DNA of 64,000 nucleotides from a candidate division Zixibacteria bacterium HGW-Zixibacteria-1 (GTDB lineage Bacteria > Zixibacteria > MSB-5A5 > GN15 > PGXB01), in NCBI GenBank assembly GCA_002838945.1, contig PGXB01000001.1:124001-188000 (forward strand), in the 5' to 3' direction. Within the stretch, counting starts at the first letter, position 1. Each line of letters opens with the position of its first letter. The notes under the pieces were generated by a model. That model made no database searches and had not been told where the DNA came from. It saw only the letters and a list, made by a program, of their open reading frames with translations. Both the position numbers and the translations under genes were made by a program. Positions 7,395-16,366 of this stretch are shown one piece after another.

Positions 7395-9887
7395 CTATTT
7401 CAGCAGTATCATTTTCCTGGTATCGATAAAATCATCCGCCTGCAAGCGATAGAAATAGATTCCGCTGGCCACCCGGCCGCCGGCGGCATCACGACCATCC
7501 CACAGTACTGAATATCTGCCGGCCGGAACGGTTTCATCAACCAGTGCAATTATTTTCCGGCCTAGAATATTGAAAATCTCCAGTTTCACATCAGACGCCC
7601 GTGCCAGCGAAAAGTCTATTCGTGTCGCCGGGTTGAAAGGATTGGGATAGTTTTGTTCCAGTACAAATCTGTTTGGCAGAATGTCATTTTCATTTTCACC
7701 GATATCGGTCGGCGTATCGGCCGAGTCATAGACGGCGATCAATTCGATATCATCGATGTTCCATCCGCCGAACAGGTTGTTGGCATATTCGACTTCCATC
7801 ACCCAGCGCAGGTACACGGTCTGCTGTTTGTCGGCAATGTCCGAAATATCGATAATGGTTTCGGACCAGGAGGTCACATCATAGCCGTCGTACCCCGACC
7901 GGACAGTGGTCCAGTCGGTTTTGTCAGCGCTGACCTGGACGGAACCGAGACCGAAACCATCTGATGCCAGCCAGCGCCGGAACCTGAGCTGGGTTTTCAG
8001 ATACATCGAGCAGTCGAGTGCGGTCGTTGTCAGGCAGGTGGGATCAAGAAACTCCGTATAGGTGCCGTCGATATTATACCCATACACATAATCGCCGGTG
8101 TAGCCGCCGACCGGATCGCACCCGAAGTTGAACGGGCCGCATCCGCCGCCGGTCGGTTGACCGAACGCCCAGTCCCCCTCGCAGGTCCAGCCCGGATCGG
8201 TGTTGAGCATCTCCATGTACAATGTTCGCGGGGTTCCGACGATCAGTTGCACGGAGCGGGTCGTGTTATCCAGAGAATTATCGAGATTTTTTAAATGCAG
8301 GTCAGCGGTATGTAATCCCTCGCATAGCTGTCCCGCCATATCGTTAATTTCCACCATTACGATAGCGGTGTCATACGGCGCCAGTTCTCCCGAGATATCG
8401 CCGGAAAGAGACAGCCAGTCGATTTCGGAGTCGAGTGAAATCTCATACTTAATCGGCTGGTCGTACTTATGTGAGAAACGATATGCTTTGGAACCCGGCA
8501 GGAACGGGCCGCCCGAAGGCCCTTCCGACTCTAATCCCTCCGAGGGGCCGACTTTCATACTCTGAACGACGGTCAAACCCTTGATGCAAAAATCGGCGCT
8601 GTTATCGGTATCATAAAGATCGAGCCATTCCCCCCCGGGATACCGGTAGTGGCTTTCGCCGGGACTTGATTTCGATTCGACCATAACGCGGTAATCGGCG
8701 CCGAGAAGAATCGGGATATCCGAGGTATGATCATAAGCCTGACCGCCGGTATCAAGGCCGAGATAAATGTAAAAGTCATTGCCCGACTCCATGGAAACGG
8801 GGTTATCAAGACTGATAGTATGAAACCCGGAGTATTCAATAAAGCCGGTTTGACTGATCAACTCGCCCGATAATGCCCCGGCTGCATAAGTATCATAAAT
8901 CCTGACTTCAAAAGTAACACTGTCTGCGGCTGTATAAAAACTGACCGCCTGCAGATTCTCGTTGAACTCCGCGGTGAACGCATTGAAGGCATCGGTTATT
9001 CCGGTGAAAGTCTCCCGCCAGCCATGATAATCATGATAGTACACCTTATCGTATTGCATCCGTTCGATATTCTGAAACGAGACCGCCCCCATTTCCGGAT
9101 GCCGGCCGCAATGTTTGTCATAATAGGATATCCAGAAATAACCGTCTTCGCCCCACGCATCGCCCCAGCTGTTTTTAACCATCCAGGCGCCGGGCAGCGG
9201 GGCTTGTGTCACGTGGTTGTCATCCCAGCCGACGATGGCGACGGCATGAGTCGGATCATGGTTGTCGGAAGGCGGCTGATAGAAATTAGTGCCGCTCCAA
9301 AAGGTGTAAGAATCCAGATAGCACATGGCGGTTCCGATCGCCCCTTCGGTCATCAATTTGTTTTTTATCAAATCGATTCGATCAAGGTCCTCGCCCATCC
9401 GATACCATTCGATATCGCGGACATAGTAATAATGATAACTGTCGTCATGCCGCGCCGGAGGCTGGGCAAATGACTGGCCGTCGATATCGCGCACGGCACC
9501 CTCGCCGCGGGATAAATAGGCTGCGGTGACCAGGTAATCGCCGCCCTGATGAACGACCAGCCCGGCCCCGGAGGGAGGCGTGATATCATCGTTGTTATAT
9601 TGATTAAAGCCGTTCCACCAATCGAGATGATATTCGGCCAGGTTAGGTTCATCGCTTTCTCCGGCGGCCGCCCAGGTGCCGGTCATGAGCAGATTGCTTT
9701 CCATGGATGCCATAGCGCCATGGGTCCAGCAGGTGCCGCCCTGCTGGCTGCGAATGCCGGAGACATAATTGGCGCCGTCAACGTCGCGCAGGTTGAAAAC
9801 CGGCGGCAATTCAAGAGTTGCGGCCCAAATCGGGAGCGAAAAAATCGATGCGGCGCAGACTATCAGGAATTTAACGATTGATTTCAA
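7395..9887 (-). CDS. secreted papain-like (C1) cysteine peptidase with C-terminal sorting domain
   Basis: Exported protein of about 830 residues. A signal peptide (KFLIVCAASIFSLPIWA) leads into a C1-type peptidase domain with all catalytic positions: Cys in QQGGTCWTHGAM (C53), His in PTHAVAIVGWDD (H214) and Asn in MVKNSWGDAWGEDGYF (N239). Beta-rich regions follow. The end (QNYPNPFNPATRIDFSLA, then IYFYRLQA and RKMILLK) is the FlgD-like/type IX secretion sorting domain common in FCB bacteria. The start needs care: AAGGAGG (9899-9893, minus strand) overlaps the GTG at 9893, so the TTG at 9887, five bases after it, is the likely start. It stands alone. A role in extracellular protein degradation is inferred; type IX secretion genes are not in the window. 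Confidence 0.9.
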   Translation of the reverse strand: MKSIVKFLIVCAASIFSLPIWAATLELPPVFNLRDVDGANYVSGIRSQQGGTCWTHGAMASMESNLLMTGTWAAAGESDEPNLAEYHLDWWNGFNQYNNDDITPPSGAGLVVHQGGDYLVTAAYLSRGEGAVRDIDGQSFAQPPARHDDSYHYYYVRDIEWYRMGEDLDRIDLIKNKLMTEGAIGTAMCYLDSYTFWSGTNFYQPPSDNHDPTHAVAIVGWDDNHVTQAPLPGAWMVKNSWGDAWGEDGYFWISYYDKHCGRHPEMGAVSFQNIERMQYDKVYYHDYHGWRETFTGITDAFNAFTAEFNENLQAVSFYTAADSVTFEVRIYDTYAAGALSGELISQTGFIEYSGFHTISLDNPVSMESGNDFYIYLGLDTGGQAYDHTSDIPILLGADYRVMVESKSSPGESHYRYPGGEWLDLYDTDNSADFCIKGLTVVQSMKVGPSEGLESEGPSGGPFLPGSKAYRFSHKYDQPIKYEISLDSEIDWLSLSGDISGELAPYDTAIVMVEINDMAGQLCEGLHTADLHLKNLDNSLDNTTRSVQLIVGTPRTLYMEMLNTDPGWTCEGDWAFGQPTGGGCGPFNFGCDPVGGYTGDYVYGYNIDGTYTEFLDPTCLTTTALDCSMYLKTQLRFRRWLASDGFGLGSVQVSADKTDWTTVRSGYDGYDVTSWSETIIDISDIADKQQTVYLRWVMEVEYANNLFGGWNIDDIELIAVYDSADTPTDIGENENDILPNRFVLEQNYPNPFNPATRIDFSLARASDVKLEIFNILGRKIIALVDETVPAGRYSVLWDGRDAAGGRVASGIYFYRLQADDFIDTRKMILLK

Positions 9888-9892
9888 GGACA

Positions 9893-9899
9893 CCTCCTT
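9893..9899 (-). promoter_or_regulatory. Shine-Dalgarno that decides the start of the papain-like peptidase
   Basis: AAGGAGG on the minus strand, whose last G is also the first base of an in-frame GTG (9893). A ribosome cannot use that GTG with this site, so the TTG at 9887-9885 with five-base spacing is preferred. Confidence 0.6.
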
Positions 9900-10088
9900 C
9901 CGGGAGCGAAATTCATACTAAAATAAAGCCCGCCGGAATATATATTGAATCACGGATCATCGTCAATAAGCGTAACAAAGAATATCGCTCTTTCTACAAT
10001 AGACGATTCTATTAATCAGGTGCTTAAATGAAACAGATTCGACAGATTATTTTGTCGGACTTGAGATGTATAGAGATTGCCGGCGATA

Positions 10089-10748
10089 TCAACTGTTAAT
10101 CAGATAAAATCCATAGCCGAGGTAAATATATCGAATCAGCCGGCCGAGGGTATTGGCCGTGTAAAGCAGCAGCGGGGGGTATTTCTTTACGCCGCAGGCA
10201 AAATAGAGGATATCGAAAGGAATCGGGGAGGCGGTCCCGAGAAAGAGGGCCAGGGTCACATATAATCTGGAGCGGCCATGAACCCAGCGATTTTTTTCGG
10301 CGTTGGGGAAGCGTTTTCTGAAAAATTTCGAATTGCCGAAAAAACGTCCCGTATAATACGTCACCAGCGAGCCGAGGGCGGAACCGAAAGCCATAATCAG
10401 GGCCAGGCGGATAACCGAATATCCCATAGTCGTCCCAATCAGAACATACTGCCACACGGGCAGGCAAATCGGGCTGCTGCTGATGGCGGTCAGGACAAAC
10501 AGAATAATATCGATATATTGACGTCCGTATCGATTGATAAGATAAAGGCCGATGTTATTAATGTCTTCTTTAAAGATGGCGACAATGACAATACCGGCAA
10601 TAATAATTCCGGCCGTGAGCAGTATCGACATCAGACCGTTGTTTTTGCCGTCATTCACGACTACAAGTTGGTCTTCACCGGCTTCAGCGGCAAGGTCAGG
10701 CGGATCTATCTTATCGATGTCCGGCGGAAGATGGTTCAATTTCGTCAT
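10089..10748 (-). CDS. VTT (SNARE-associated/YqaA-like) membrane protein
   Basis: Membrane protein of 219 residues. A polar N-terminal tail is followed by a hydrophobic helix (about 40-60), then the VTT/DedA-like core: LTAISSSPICLPVWQYVLIG, ALIMAFGSALGSLVTYYTG, and GTASPIPFDILYFACG with the conserved small-residue/Pro pattern. Members of this superfamily are thought to move lipids or support membrane homeostasis; the precise role of this subgroup is unknown. ATG 10748 is used because AGGA lies six bases before it; a TTG two codons earlier is possible. It is monocistronic, with divergent spacing of about 200 bases to the LOG gene. Confidence 0.78.
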   Translation of the reverse strand: MTKLNHLPPDIDKIDPPDLAAEAGEDQLVVVNDGKNNGLMSILLTAGIIIAGIVIVAIFKEDINNIGLYLINRYGRQYIDIILFVLTAISSSPICLPVWQYVLIGTTMGYSVIRLALIMAFGSALGSLVTYYTGRFFGNSKFFRKRFPNAEKNRWVHGRSRLYVTLALFLGTASPIPFDILYFACGVKKYPPLLLYTANTLGRLIRYIYLGYGFYLINS

Positions 10749-10948
10749 TATCAATCCTGCTCATAAATTGACATCAGCAGCCCCACAAAAAAGTTAATAT
10801 ACCTGCCCCCCTGAGTAATTGCAAACCAAATGGGATTAATAAGGTCAGATATTTTAATGTTATACGCTTTCCTTTTGTATTGCAAATCGGAATCGTAAGC
10901 TCTAATATGGAATTAGTTTTTTACCGGCGCATAACAGAAAGGGTCAAA

Positions 10949-11824
10949 ATGTCCGCAAAAGGGAAGAAAAAGCAGAAAGAAGAATGGCCGATCAAAGCAT
11001 ATAAAAACCTCGATTTCCTAAACAGCCCGGCGGCCCGGACGATTCGGGTGATGACCGAGATGGTCGAGCCGGCCGATCGTTTCAGGAGAAACAATCTCTG
11101 GAATACGGTGGTTTTTTTCGGATCGGCGCGGACATTACCGGGAAAAGAGGCACGCAAAAATTTGTTTGAAATAGAAGCCAAAATCAGGAAATCGGGTAAA
11201 ATATCATCCAAGTCGAAAGCCGACCTCGAAGAAGCCAAAAAGGCGCTGATAATGTCGGAATATTATGAAGAGGCGGCAGAATTATCGGAGAAACTGACCC
11301 GGTGGTTTACGGAGGTCGAACAGCAACACGGCCGGAGTTTTTCGATTTGCACCGGCGGCGGCCCGGGTATTATGGAGGCGGCCAACCGCGGCGCTCAGAA
11401 AGCGGGGGGGCGTTCGGTAGGACTGAATATCAGCCTTCCGATGGAGCAAAATCCCAATAAGTACCAGACAAGAGAGTTGTCGTTTGAGTTTCATTATTTC
11501 TTTATCCGCAAATTCTGGTTTTTCTATCTGGCCAAGGCCCTGGTTGTTTTTCCCGGCGGTTTCGGCACACTTGATGAGTTTTTCGAATTGCTGACCATTA
11601 TTCAGACCGGAAAATCCAAAAAAACAATGCCGGTGGTGCTGTTCGGCAGCGGGTATTGGAAGGAAGTCCTTAATCTGGAAAAGATGGCGTACTGGGGTAC
11701 TATCGCCAAAGAGGACCTCAGGCTGTTTCGCATTTTTGATGATGTCGATAAGGCTTTCGAATATCTCAAAGTCGAACTGACCAGACATTATCTGACGGCG
11801 CCACCCAGCAAAAGAAAAAAATAA
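10949..11824 (+). CDS. LOG-family protein (TIGR00730-type Rossmann fold)
   Basis: Cytoplasmic protein of 291 residues with the 'lysine decarboxylase-like' LOG fold. The diagnostic motifs are intact: VVFFGSARTLPG, CTGGGPGIMEAANRGA and FPGGFGTLDEFFELLT (the PGGxGTxxE signature). Proteins of this family are nucleotide 5'-monophosphate phosphoribohydrolases; those studied release cytokinin-type bases or hydrolyse purine monophosphates. The PGGxGT glutamate needed for catalysis is present. The longer-than-usual N-terminus, with a Lys-rich stretch, fits the larger bacterial subgroup. ATG 10949 follows AAAGGG; upstream in-frame starts lack a ribosome site. It ends 17 bases before the EamA transporter, so the two are probably co-transcribed. 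Confidence 0.88.
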   Translation: MSAKGKKKQKEEWPIKAYKNLDFLNSPAARTIRVMTEMVEPADRFRRNNLWNTVVFFGSARTLPGKEARKNLFEIEAKIRKSGKISSKSKADLEEAKKALIMSEYYEEAAELSEKLTRWFTEVEQQHGRSFSICTGGGPGIMEAANRGAQKAGGRSVGLNISLPMEQNPNKYQTRELSFEFHYFFIRKFWFFYLAKALVVFPGGFGTLDEFFELLTIIQTGKSKKTMPVVLFGSGYWKEVLNLEKMAYWGTIAKEDLRLFRIFDDVDKAFEYLKVELTRHYLTAPPSKRKK

Positions 11825-11841
11825 TCTATCCCTTTACAAGT

Positions 11842-12756
11842 ATGCTGCCGAATATTTCCAGGAAAAAACTGATGCTGGCCGACCTGGGCCTGTTCTATGC
11901 CGCGGCCGTCTGGGGGGCGACATTTTTTATGGTCAAGGGGGCGCTGGCCGATGTCGACCCGATTGTGATGGTAGGCTACCGCTTTACCCTGGCCGGAGCT
12001 ATTCTTCTAATATATTTGCTGTTCAAGCGGCAGGACATTTTCGAGGGGATTGGCCGGGCGATGGTTCTGGGGCTGCTTCTCTGGTTTCTTTATATCCCGC
12101 AGACTCTGGGACTGAAATACACAACCGCCTCCAATTCCGGTTTTATTACCGGCCTGTTTGTGGCCTTTATACCGCTCTTTCTCCTGACCATTTTCAAGAA
12201 GAAGCCGACCAGGGTGGAAATTATCGCGTCGGCTGTTTCGCTGCTGGGATTGTGGGTCCTGACGGGCGGAATGGCTGATGTCAATATCGGCGATATTCTG
12301 ACGCTGGCGGCGGCGATGACCTATGCCCTGCATGTTTTGTACTCCGATAAATATATGAAAGCCGGCATGAATCCATATATTCTGGCCTGCCAGCAGTTCC
12401 TGATTGTCGGGCTTCTTTCCCTGCTGGCGGCCCTGGTCATCGATCTTCCTTTTACGGTAAAAACGGCGGTCTCGGTACGGGTGATTATCTTTCTGGCCCT
12501 GTTTCCATCACTGACCGCTTTTATTATTCAATTGCTCGCCCAGAAAATCAGATCGCCGCTGCGCGTTTCCCTCATATTTGCTCTTGAGCCGGTTTTTGCG
12601 GCCATTTTTGCCTGGACCCTTGGTGACGAAGTATTTGTAACCCGGCGTGCCCTCGGCGGCCTGCTGATATTCACGGCCTTGATTATATCCGGGCTGCCGA
12701 CCACATCGATCCTAAAAAACCGGCTGTCAAAGAAAGAGGGAGTTCCCTCAATATAA
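11842..12756 (+). CDS. EamA/DMT-family transporter
   Basis: Integral membrane protein of 304 residues with ten hydrophobic segments arranged as two EamA repeats. Family features include FYAAAVWGATFFMVKGAL at the start of repeat one, TTASNSGFITGLFVAFIPLF, and in repeat two ALEPVFAAIFAWTLGDE, the usual ending of DMT exporters. These proteins export metabolites or amino-acid-like compounds from the cytoplasm; the substrate cannot be read from sequence. It follows the LOG-family gene by 17 bases. No convincing ribosome site precedes ATG 11842; the ATG at 11872 is an alternative start. Confidence 0.88.
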   Translation: MLPNISRKKLMLADLGLFYAAAVWGATFFMVKGALADVDPIVMVGYRFTLAGAILLIYLLFKRQDIFEGIGRAMVLGLLLWFLYIPQTLGLKYTTASNSGFITGLFVAFIPLFLLTIFKKKPTRVEIIASAVSLLGLWVLTGGMADVNIGDILTLAAAMTYALHVLYSDKYMKAGMNPYILACQQFLIVGLLSLLAALVIDLPFTVKTAVSVRVIIFLALFPSLTAFIIQLLAQKIRSPLRVSLIFALEPVFAAIFAWTLGDEVFVTRRALGGLLIFTALIISGLPTTSILKNRLSKKEGVPSI

Positions 12757-13499
12757 TAATTATTCGGAATTAAACGACTCCGGCCCATCATCGTCGGCGA
12801 CAAATCAGGGCCGGGGGAGAAAAAGTCTTTTCAAGGCATTGCCGGCCGAACTTAATACCGGCCACGGACAAATGCTTCTGACTCAAATTTTTTTGGGTGA
12901 CTGACTGGAAGTGGAATCACCGTCACCAAAATCCCACATCGTACTCTCCACAGGCAGCGTTGGAGAGTTCACGACATTGACCTCCTCGGGCAGTCACCCA
13001 TATTTTGCAAAAAATCGGCTTAAATATCGAAAATCCTTACAACATGATAGACATTCGATTTATTTGGTGGGTAAATCATTCGTTTCTTGCAGGAATAAGC
13101 AGGATCAATTTTTTTTGACAGGTTTGATTAAGAATTTATGGTCGATTAGTCTCATGCCGTTCATGTGGTTAGTGGGGGGAGCGAGGAAAAATAATGGATA
13201 AAAGAAAGCATAATTTGCGTTTAAGGATAAATAAGGAAACATCATGAATAAATGAACGTATCATAACCCAGCGGTATATTTATCTCCCACCTTAAGTCGG
13301 GTTTGATTGGCGTGGTAGAGGGATGGCAGGCAATTGGAAAATATCCTCATGTAAATAATAACAAGGTTTTCTTTAAAATGGCCCTTTTGAACGGTCGTTC
13401 ATTGTTGACAACAGACTTTAAAAGCGATTATTTAGGAATAATTATTTGTGTGAATTGGGCAAAAAGACTATATTATTATTGCAGCCGGTAGGAAATAAT
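12757..13499. other. 743-base gene-free stretch before the first sigma-factor gene
   Basis: I find no credible gene here. A GC-rich inverted repeat (CGGCCC 12781-12786 with GGGCCG 12808-12813, with a small inner hairpin) follows the EamA gene but has no T run, so it is not a classical terminator. The rest is AT-rich with scattered stops. The last 100 bases hold the likely promoter of the sigma-factor operon (13405-13434). A 96-codon open stretch from 12911 has no ribosome site and no recognisable sequence. Confidence 0.5.
13405..13434 (+). promoter_or_regulatory. candidate promoter of the first sigma/anti-sigma operon
   Basis: TTGACA (13405-13410) is followed 18 bases later by TATTTA (13429-13434), a poor -10. 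The -35 lies inside the near-palindrome TGTTGACAACA, which recurs upstream of the histidine kinase at 27541. The predicted start site is about 60 bases before the TTG start codon. This is pattern evidence only. Confidence 0.3.
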
Positions 13500-14042
13500 T
13501 TGAATATCAACAACTTGTACACTATTGCTCGCGACGGAAATCAAGCCGGCGAAGAAGAATTATTCAAGGCGTTAACTGCAAGATTTCGTTTATTCGCGCG
13601 CCAAAGAATATGGGACGAACTGGACTCGGAAGAAATTGTGCAGGACGCCCTAATGACTATATGTAAAGAGTACAGAGGAATTGACTTCACAACCAGCTTC
13701 TCAGCTTGGGCCTATAAGGTCCTCGATAACCGGATTCTGGGCTATATCCAGACCAAGAAACGACACAATGGTCGAATTAGTTCGGTATCCGAGGCCGAAA
13801 ATCTACCTGCCACTGACAGAGACAATCCAAAACTGGAGTTGAAACGAAAGCTGATGCAATGTATGCGTAAAGTGGCCAGCACAAATCTAAGGTACGCACG
13901 GGTCTTGAACCTTCATTACCAGGGGTTCAACACCGAGGAAATTTGTGAGAAAACGGGGTTGACGCGCAATAATCTGTATTCAGTCTTGTCTCGAGCCAGA
14001 TCGATGCTTGAGTATTGTCTTGAAAAAGGAGATATAAAATAG
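13500..14042 (+). CDS. sigma-70 family (ECF-like) RNA polymerase sigma factor
   Basis: Alternative sigma factor of about 180 residues. Region 2 is visible at SEEIVQDALMTICKEYRG, then SFSAWAYKVLDNRILGYIQT; region 4 (HTH) is ARVLNLHYQGFNTEEICEKT with RNNLYSVLSRARSMLEY, where the usual S-x-GTVxSRLxRAR is replaced by TRNNLYSVLSRAR. I choose TTG 13500, six bases after TAGGA, because this start aligns with the paralogue at 55764; a TTG at 13446 would add 18 residues. The stop overlaps the GTG of the anti-sigma gene by one base, so translation is coupled. The target promoters are unknown. Confidence 0.85.
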   Translation: MNINNLYTIARDGNQAGEEELFKALTARFRLFARQRIWDELDSEEIVQDALMTICKEYRGIDFTTSFSAWAYKVLDNRILGYIQTKKRHNGRISSVSEAENLPATDRDNPKLELKRKLMQCMRKVASTNLRYARVLNLHYQGFNTEEICEKTGLTRNNLYSVLSRARSMLEYCLEKGDIK

Positions 14043-16366
14043 TGGCGGGTTGCGGCGACAAGCATTTCGAAGAAATGCTTCACGCTTACGAATTGGGCAT
14101 GCTATCCGATGTTGATCGTGAAGAATTCGAAATGCACATGATGGATTGCCGGTTCTGTTTCGAAAGAGTTCAGAAACTGGCCGTGGTGAGCCATATCGTG
14201 CGGCACGACCCGGAAATCAGGACGACCATCGAAGAAACGATAGAGACCGAAGAGGCTGAAGAAGAGACCGACCTGTCCGAAAAGAAATCATCCTTTTTCC
14301 ATAAACGTCTTTGGCCGTCGCTGGTGCCCACGCTGGTCGTAGTTGGCTTCCTGATAGTCCTTTTGATGAAGCCATGGCAGGTGGATATCCATCCGACCCA
14401 GGAGGCTGTGGCCACTCAAAGCCGTCTGGCCATCATGTATTTTGAAAACCTGACCGATCCTCAGGATGAGCAGCGCCTGGGGGATATCATCACCAGCCTT
14501 TTGATTACCGACCTGTCCGAATCGGAATATGTCAATGTGATTTCCAGCCAGAGGCTTTATGACATTGCCAGGACCATGGGCAAAGAGAGCCACGTCGGTC
14601 TGGATAAGGAAACAGCTCTGGAGATTGCACGGCGCGCCGATGCCAAATGGATGCTGCTTGGCAGCATTCACCAGTCGGAACCATATTATTCGATTGCCGG
14701 GCAATTGGTGGATGTGGCCACCGGCGATGTCATTGCGTCACAACTGACGGCCGGGGAACCGGGCGAGAATATCTTCGCCATTGTCGACAAATTGTCGGCC
14801 GAAATAAAAAATGATCTGACCCTGCCACGGGAAGCGGGTGATGAGCTCGACCCGATGGTGGCCGATGTTACCACACATTCGGCGGAAGCCTACCGGGATT
14901 ATCTTCAGGGCGTCGAATATTATCGAAAGTTATATGCAGAAGAATCAAAAAGATACCTGGAAAAGGCTATTGAAGAAGATTCCACTTTTGCCATGGCATA
15001 TTATTATCTGTCACATGCGGTTGCTTCCAAGACCGCATTGAGCGAGAAGTATATGAATATGGCCCTGAAGTATCTCGATAAAGTAAATCAGAAAGAGCGG
15101 TATTATATTCTGGCCAAAGAAGCATCGGATAATGTCGATTATAAAATGGCCGTAAACTATCTCGAGAAAATACTGGATCGTTATCCGGATGAAAAGGATG
15201 CGCTGTACTTAATTGGAACTAATTACTATACGATGCAGGAATATAAAAAGGCCGTCGAATATTTCGAGAAGGTAATCGGTCTGGATCCTTTCAATAAACT
15301 TACCTTCAATATGCTTGCCTACTGTTATTACGCCCTCGGCGACTATGATAAAGCCATAGAAAATGCGGACAAATATGTTGCGGTTGCGCCGGATGAAGCC
15401 AACCCCTATGATACTCGAGGAGATATTCTGGCACGAATAGGCCGGACGGAGGAAGCTATCGAGTCATTAAAAAAGGCGCTTCAGATAAAGCCTGATTTTG
15501 CAGCTTCGGGAATGGCCCTTATTTATCTTAATCTGTTCCATAGAAATTATGCCGAAGCGAACCATTATGCCGATGTGTTTGCAGAGAGCGGCGTAACAAA
15601 TGCCGAATCGAGGAGCAATTTCTACCATGCCATCGTTTACAGTTATCAGGGCATGGCTCAAAAAGCGCTCAAGACACTTGATGAATATCTGGAAGAGGAT
15701 ATGCAAGAGGAAGATTATATGCTTCTCGGCGACAAGTATTATCTCAAGGCGGCGATATATGACGAAATGGGCCGCGCCGATGAGGCGATTGATAATATTC
15801 GCAAGGCCAGAGAGGTCTCCTTATTGAATAATCCGGATGTTACTGCGGCCTATCGACACCTTGAGACTCAGTATCTGGCCAGAGGGAAGCGTTTCGCCGA
15901 GGCCGAAAAAATGCTGGAAAACTACGCCAAGGACATAGAAGGCTTCGAGTTAAGATTGGCTCGTTATCATTATTGCAGCGGCGCCATTGCCTTCGAGCGC
16001 AGCAATTATGAAAAAGCCATCACGGAATTCGAGCAATCCCAGAAAGTACGGGATACCTTCTCATACCTGACAGGATATATGCTGGCCCTTTCCTTTATCA
16101 AAACCGGGCAATATGAGGCGGCCATCCCGATTTTTGAAAAGCTTTCTTACGAAGTTTCCATCTGGCGGATGTTCTATGGTATTCAGGATTCGAAGGCATT
16201 CTATTATCTGGGGATCGCCTATGAGGAAACCGGCAATTATGAGAAGGCCGCCGCTTATTACAACAAATTTCTCGAGATATGGAAAGATGCCGATTCGACC
16301 TGGACCGAATTGGATGATGCCAGGCTGCGCCTGGATCGTTTAATCAGCCGTTCGCAGTTGAATTAA
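14042..16366 (+). CDS. anti-sigma factor fused to FlgO/CsgG-like and TPR domains (membrane)
   Basis: Multi-domain membrane protein of 774 residues. Residues 1-55 are a zf-HC2-type anti-sigma domain (HAYELGML, then HMMDCRFCFE, giving the HxxxCxxC zinc site). One transmembrane helix follows (about 95-115, LVPTLVVVGFLIVLL). Residues about 128-270 form a FlgO/TolB-like domain (LAIMYFENLTDPQDE, then LLGSIHQSEPYYSIAGQLVD). The remainder is about ten TPR repeats. The N-terminus would hold the sigma factor in the cytoplasm and the large C-terminus would sense in the periplasm (inference from topology). The GTG start overlaps the sigma-gene stop by one base. Its stop overlaps that of the convergent TSUP gene. 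Confidence 0.87.
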   Translation: MAGCGDKHFEEMLHAYELGMLSDVDREEFEMHMMDCRFCFERVQKLAVVSHIVRHDPEIRTTIEETIETEEAEEETDLSEKKSSFFHKRLWPSLVPTLVVVGFLIVLLMKPWQVDIHPTQEAVATQSRLAIMYFENLTDPQDEQRLGDIITSLLITDLSESEYVNVISSQRLYDIARTMGKESHVGLDKETALEIARRADAKWMLLGSIHQSEPYYSIAGQLVDVATGDVIASQLTAGEPGENIFAIVDKLSAEIKNDLTLPREAGDELDPMVADVTTHSAEAYRDYLQGVEYYRKLYAEESKRYLEKAIEEDSTFAMAYYYLSHAVASKTALSEKYMNMALKYLDKVNQKERYYILAKEASDNVDYKMAVNYLEKILDRYPDEKDALYLIGTNYYTMQEYKKAVEYFEKVIGLDPFNKLTFNMLAYCYYALGDYDKAIENADKYVAVAPDEANPYDTRGDILARIGRTEEAIESLKKALQIKPDFAASGMALIYLNLFHRNYAEANHYADVFAESGVTNAESRSNFYHAIVYSYQGMAQKALKTLDEYLEEDMQEEDYMLLGDKYYLKAAIYDEMGRADEAIDNIRKAREVSLLNNPDVTAAYRHLETQYLARGKRFAEAEKMLENYAKDIEGFELRLARYHYCSGAIAFERSNYEKAITEFEQSQKVRDTFSYLTGYMLALSFIKTGQYEAAIPIFEKLSYEVSIWRMFYGIQDSKAFYYLGIAYEETGNYEKAAAYYNKFLEIWKDADSTWTELDDARLRLDRLISRSQLN

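Noticed and set aside
12778-12819. GC-rich inverted repeat after the EamA gene considered as a terminator
   Set aside because: It lacks a T run and has a long imperfect loop, so termination is not supported.
12911-13201. 96-codon open frame in the gene-free stretch
   Set aside because: No ribosome site, low-information sequence and no recognisable motif; AT-rich ending typical of chance frames.
14042-14200. HMMDCRFC considered as a heme-binding motif
   Set aside because: It lacks the CXXCH order (there is no His after the second Cys) and matches the anti-sigma zinc site.
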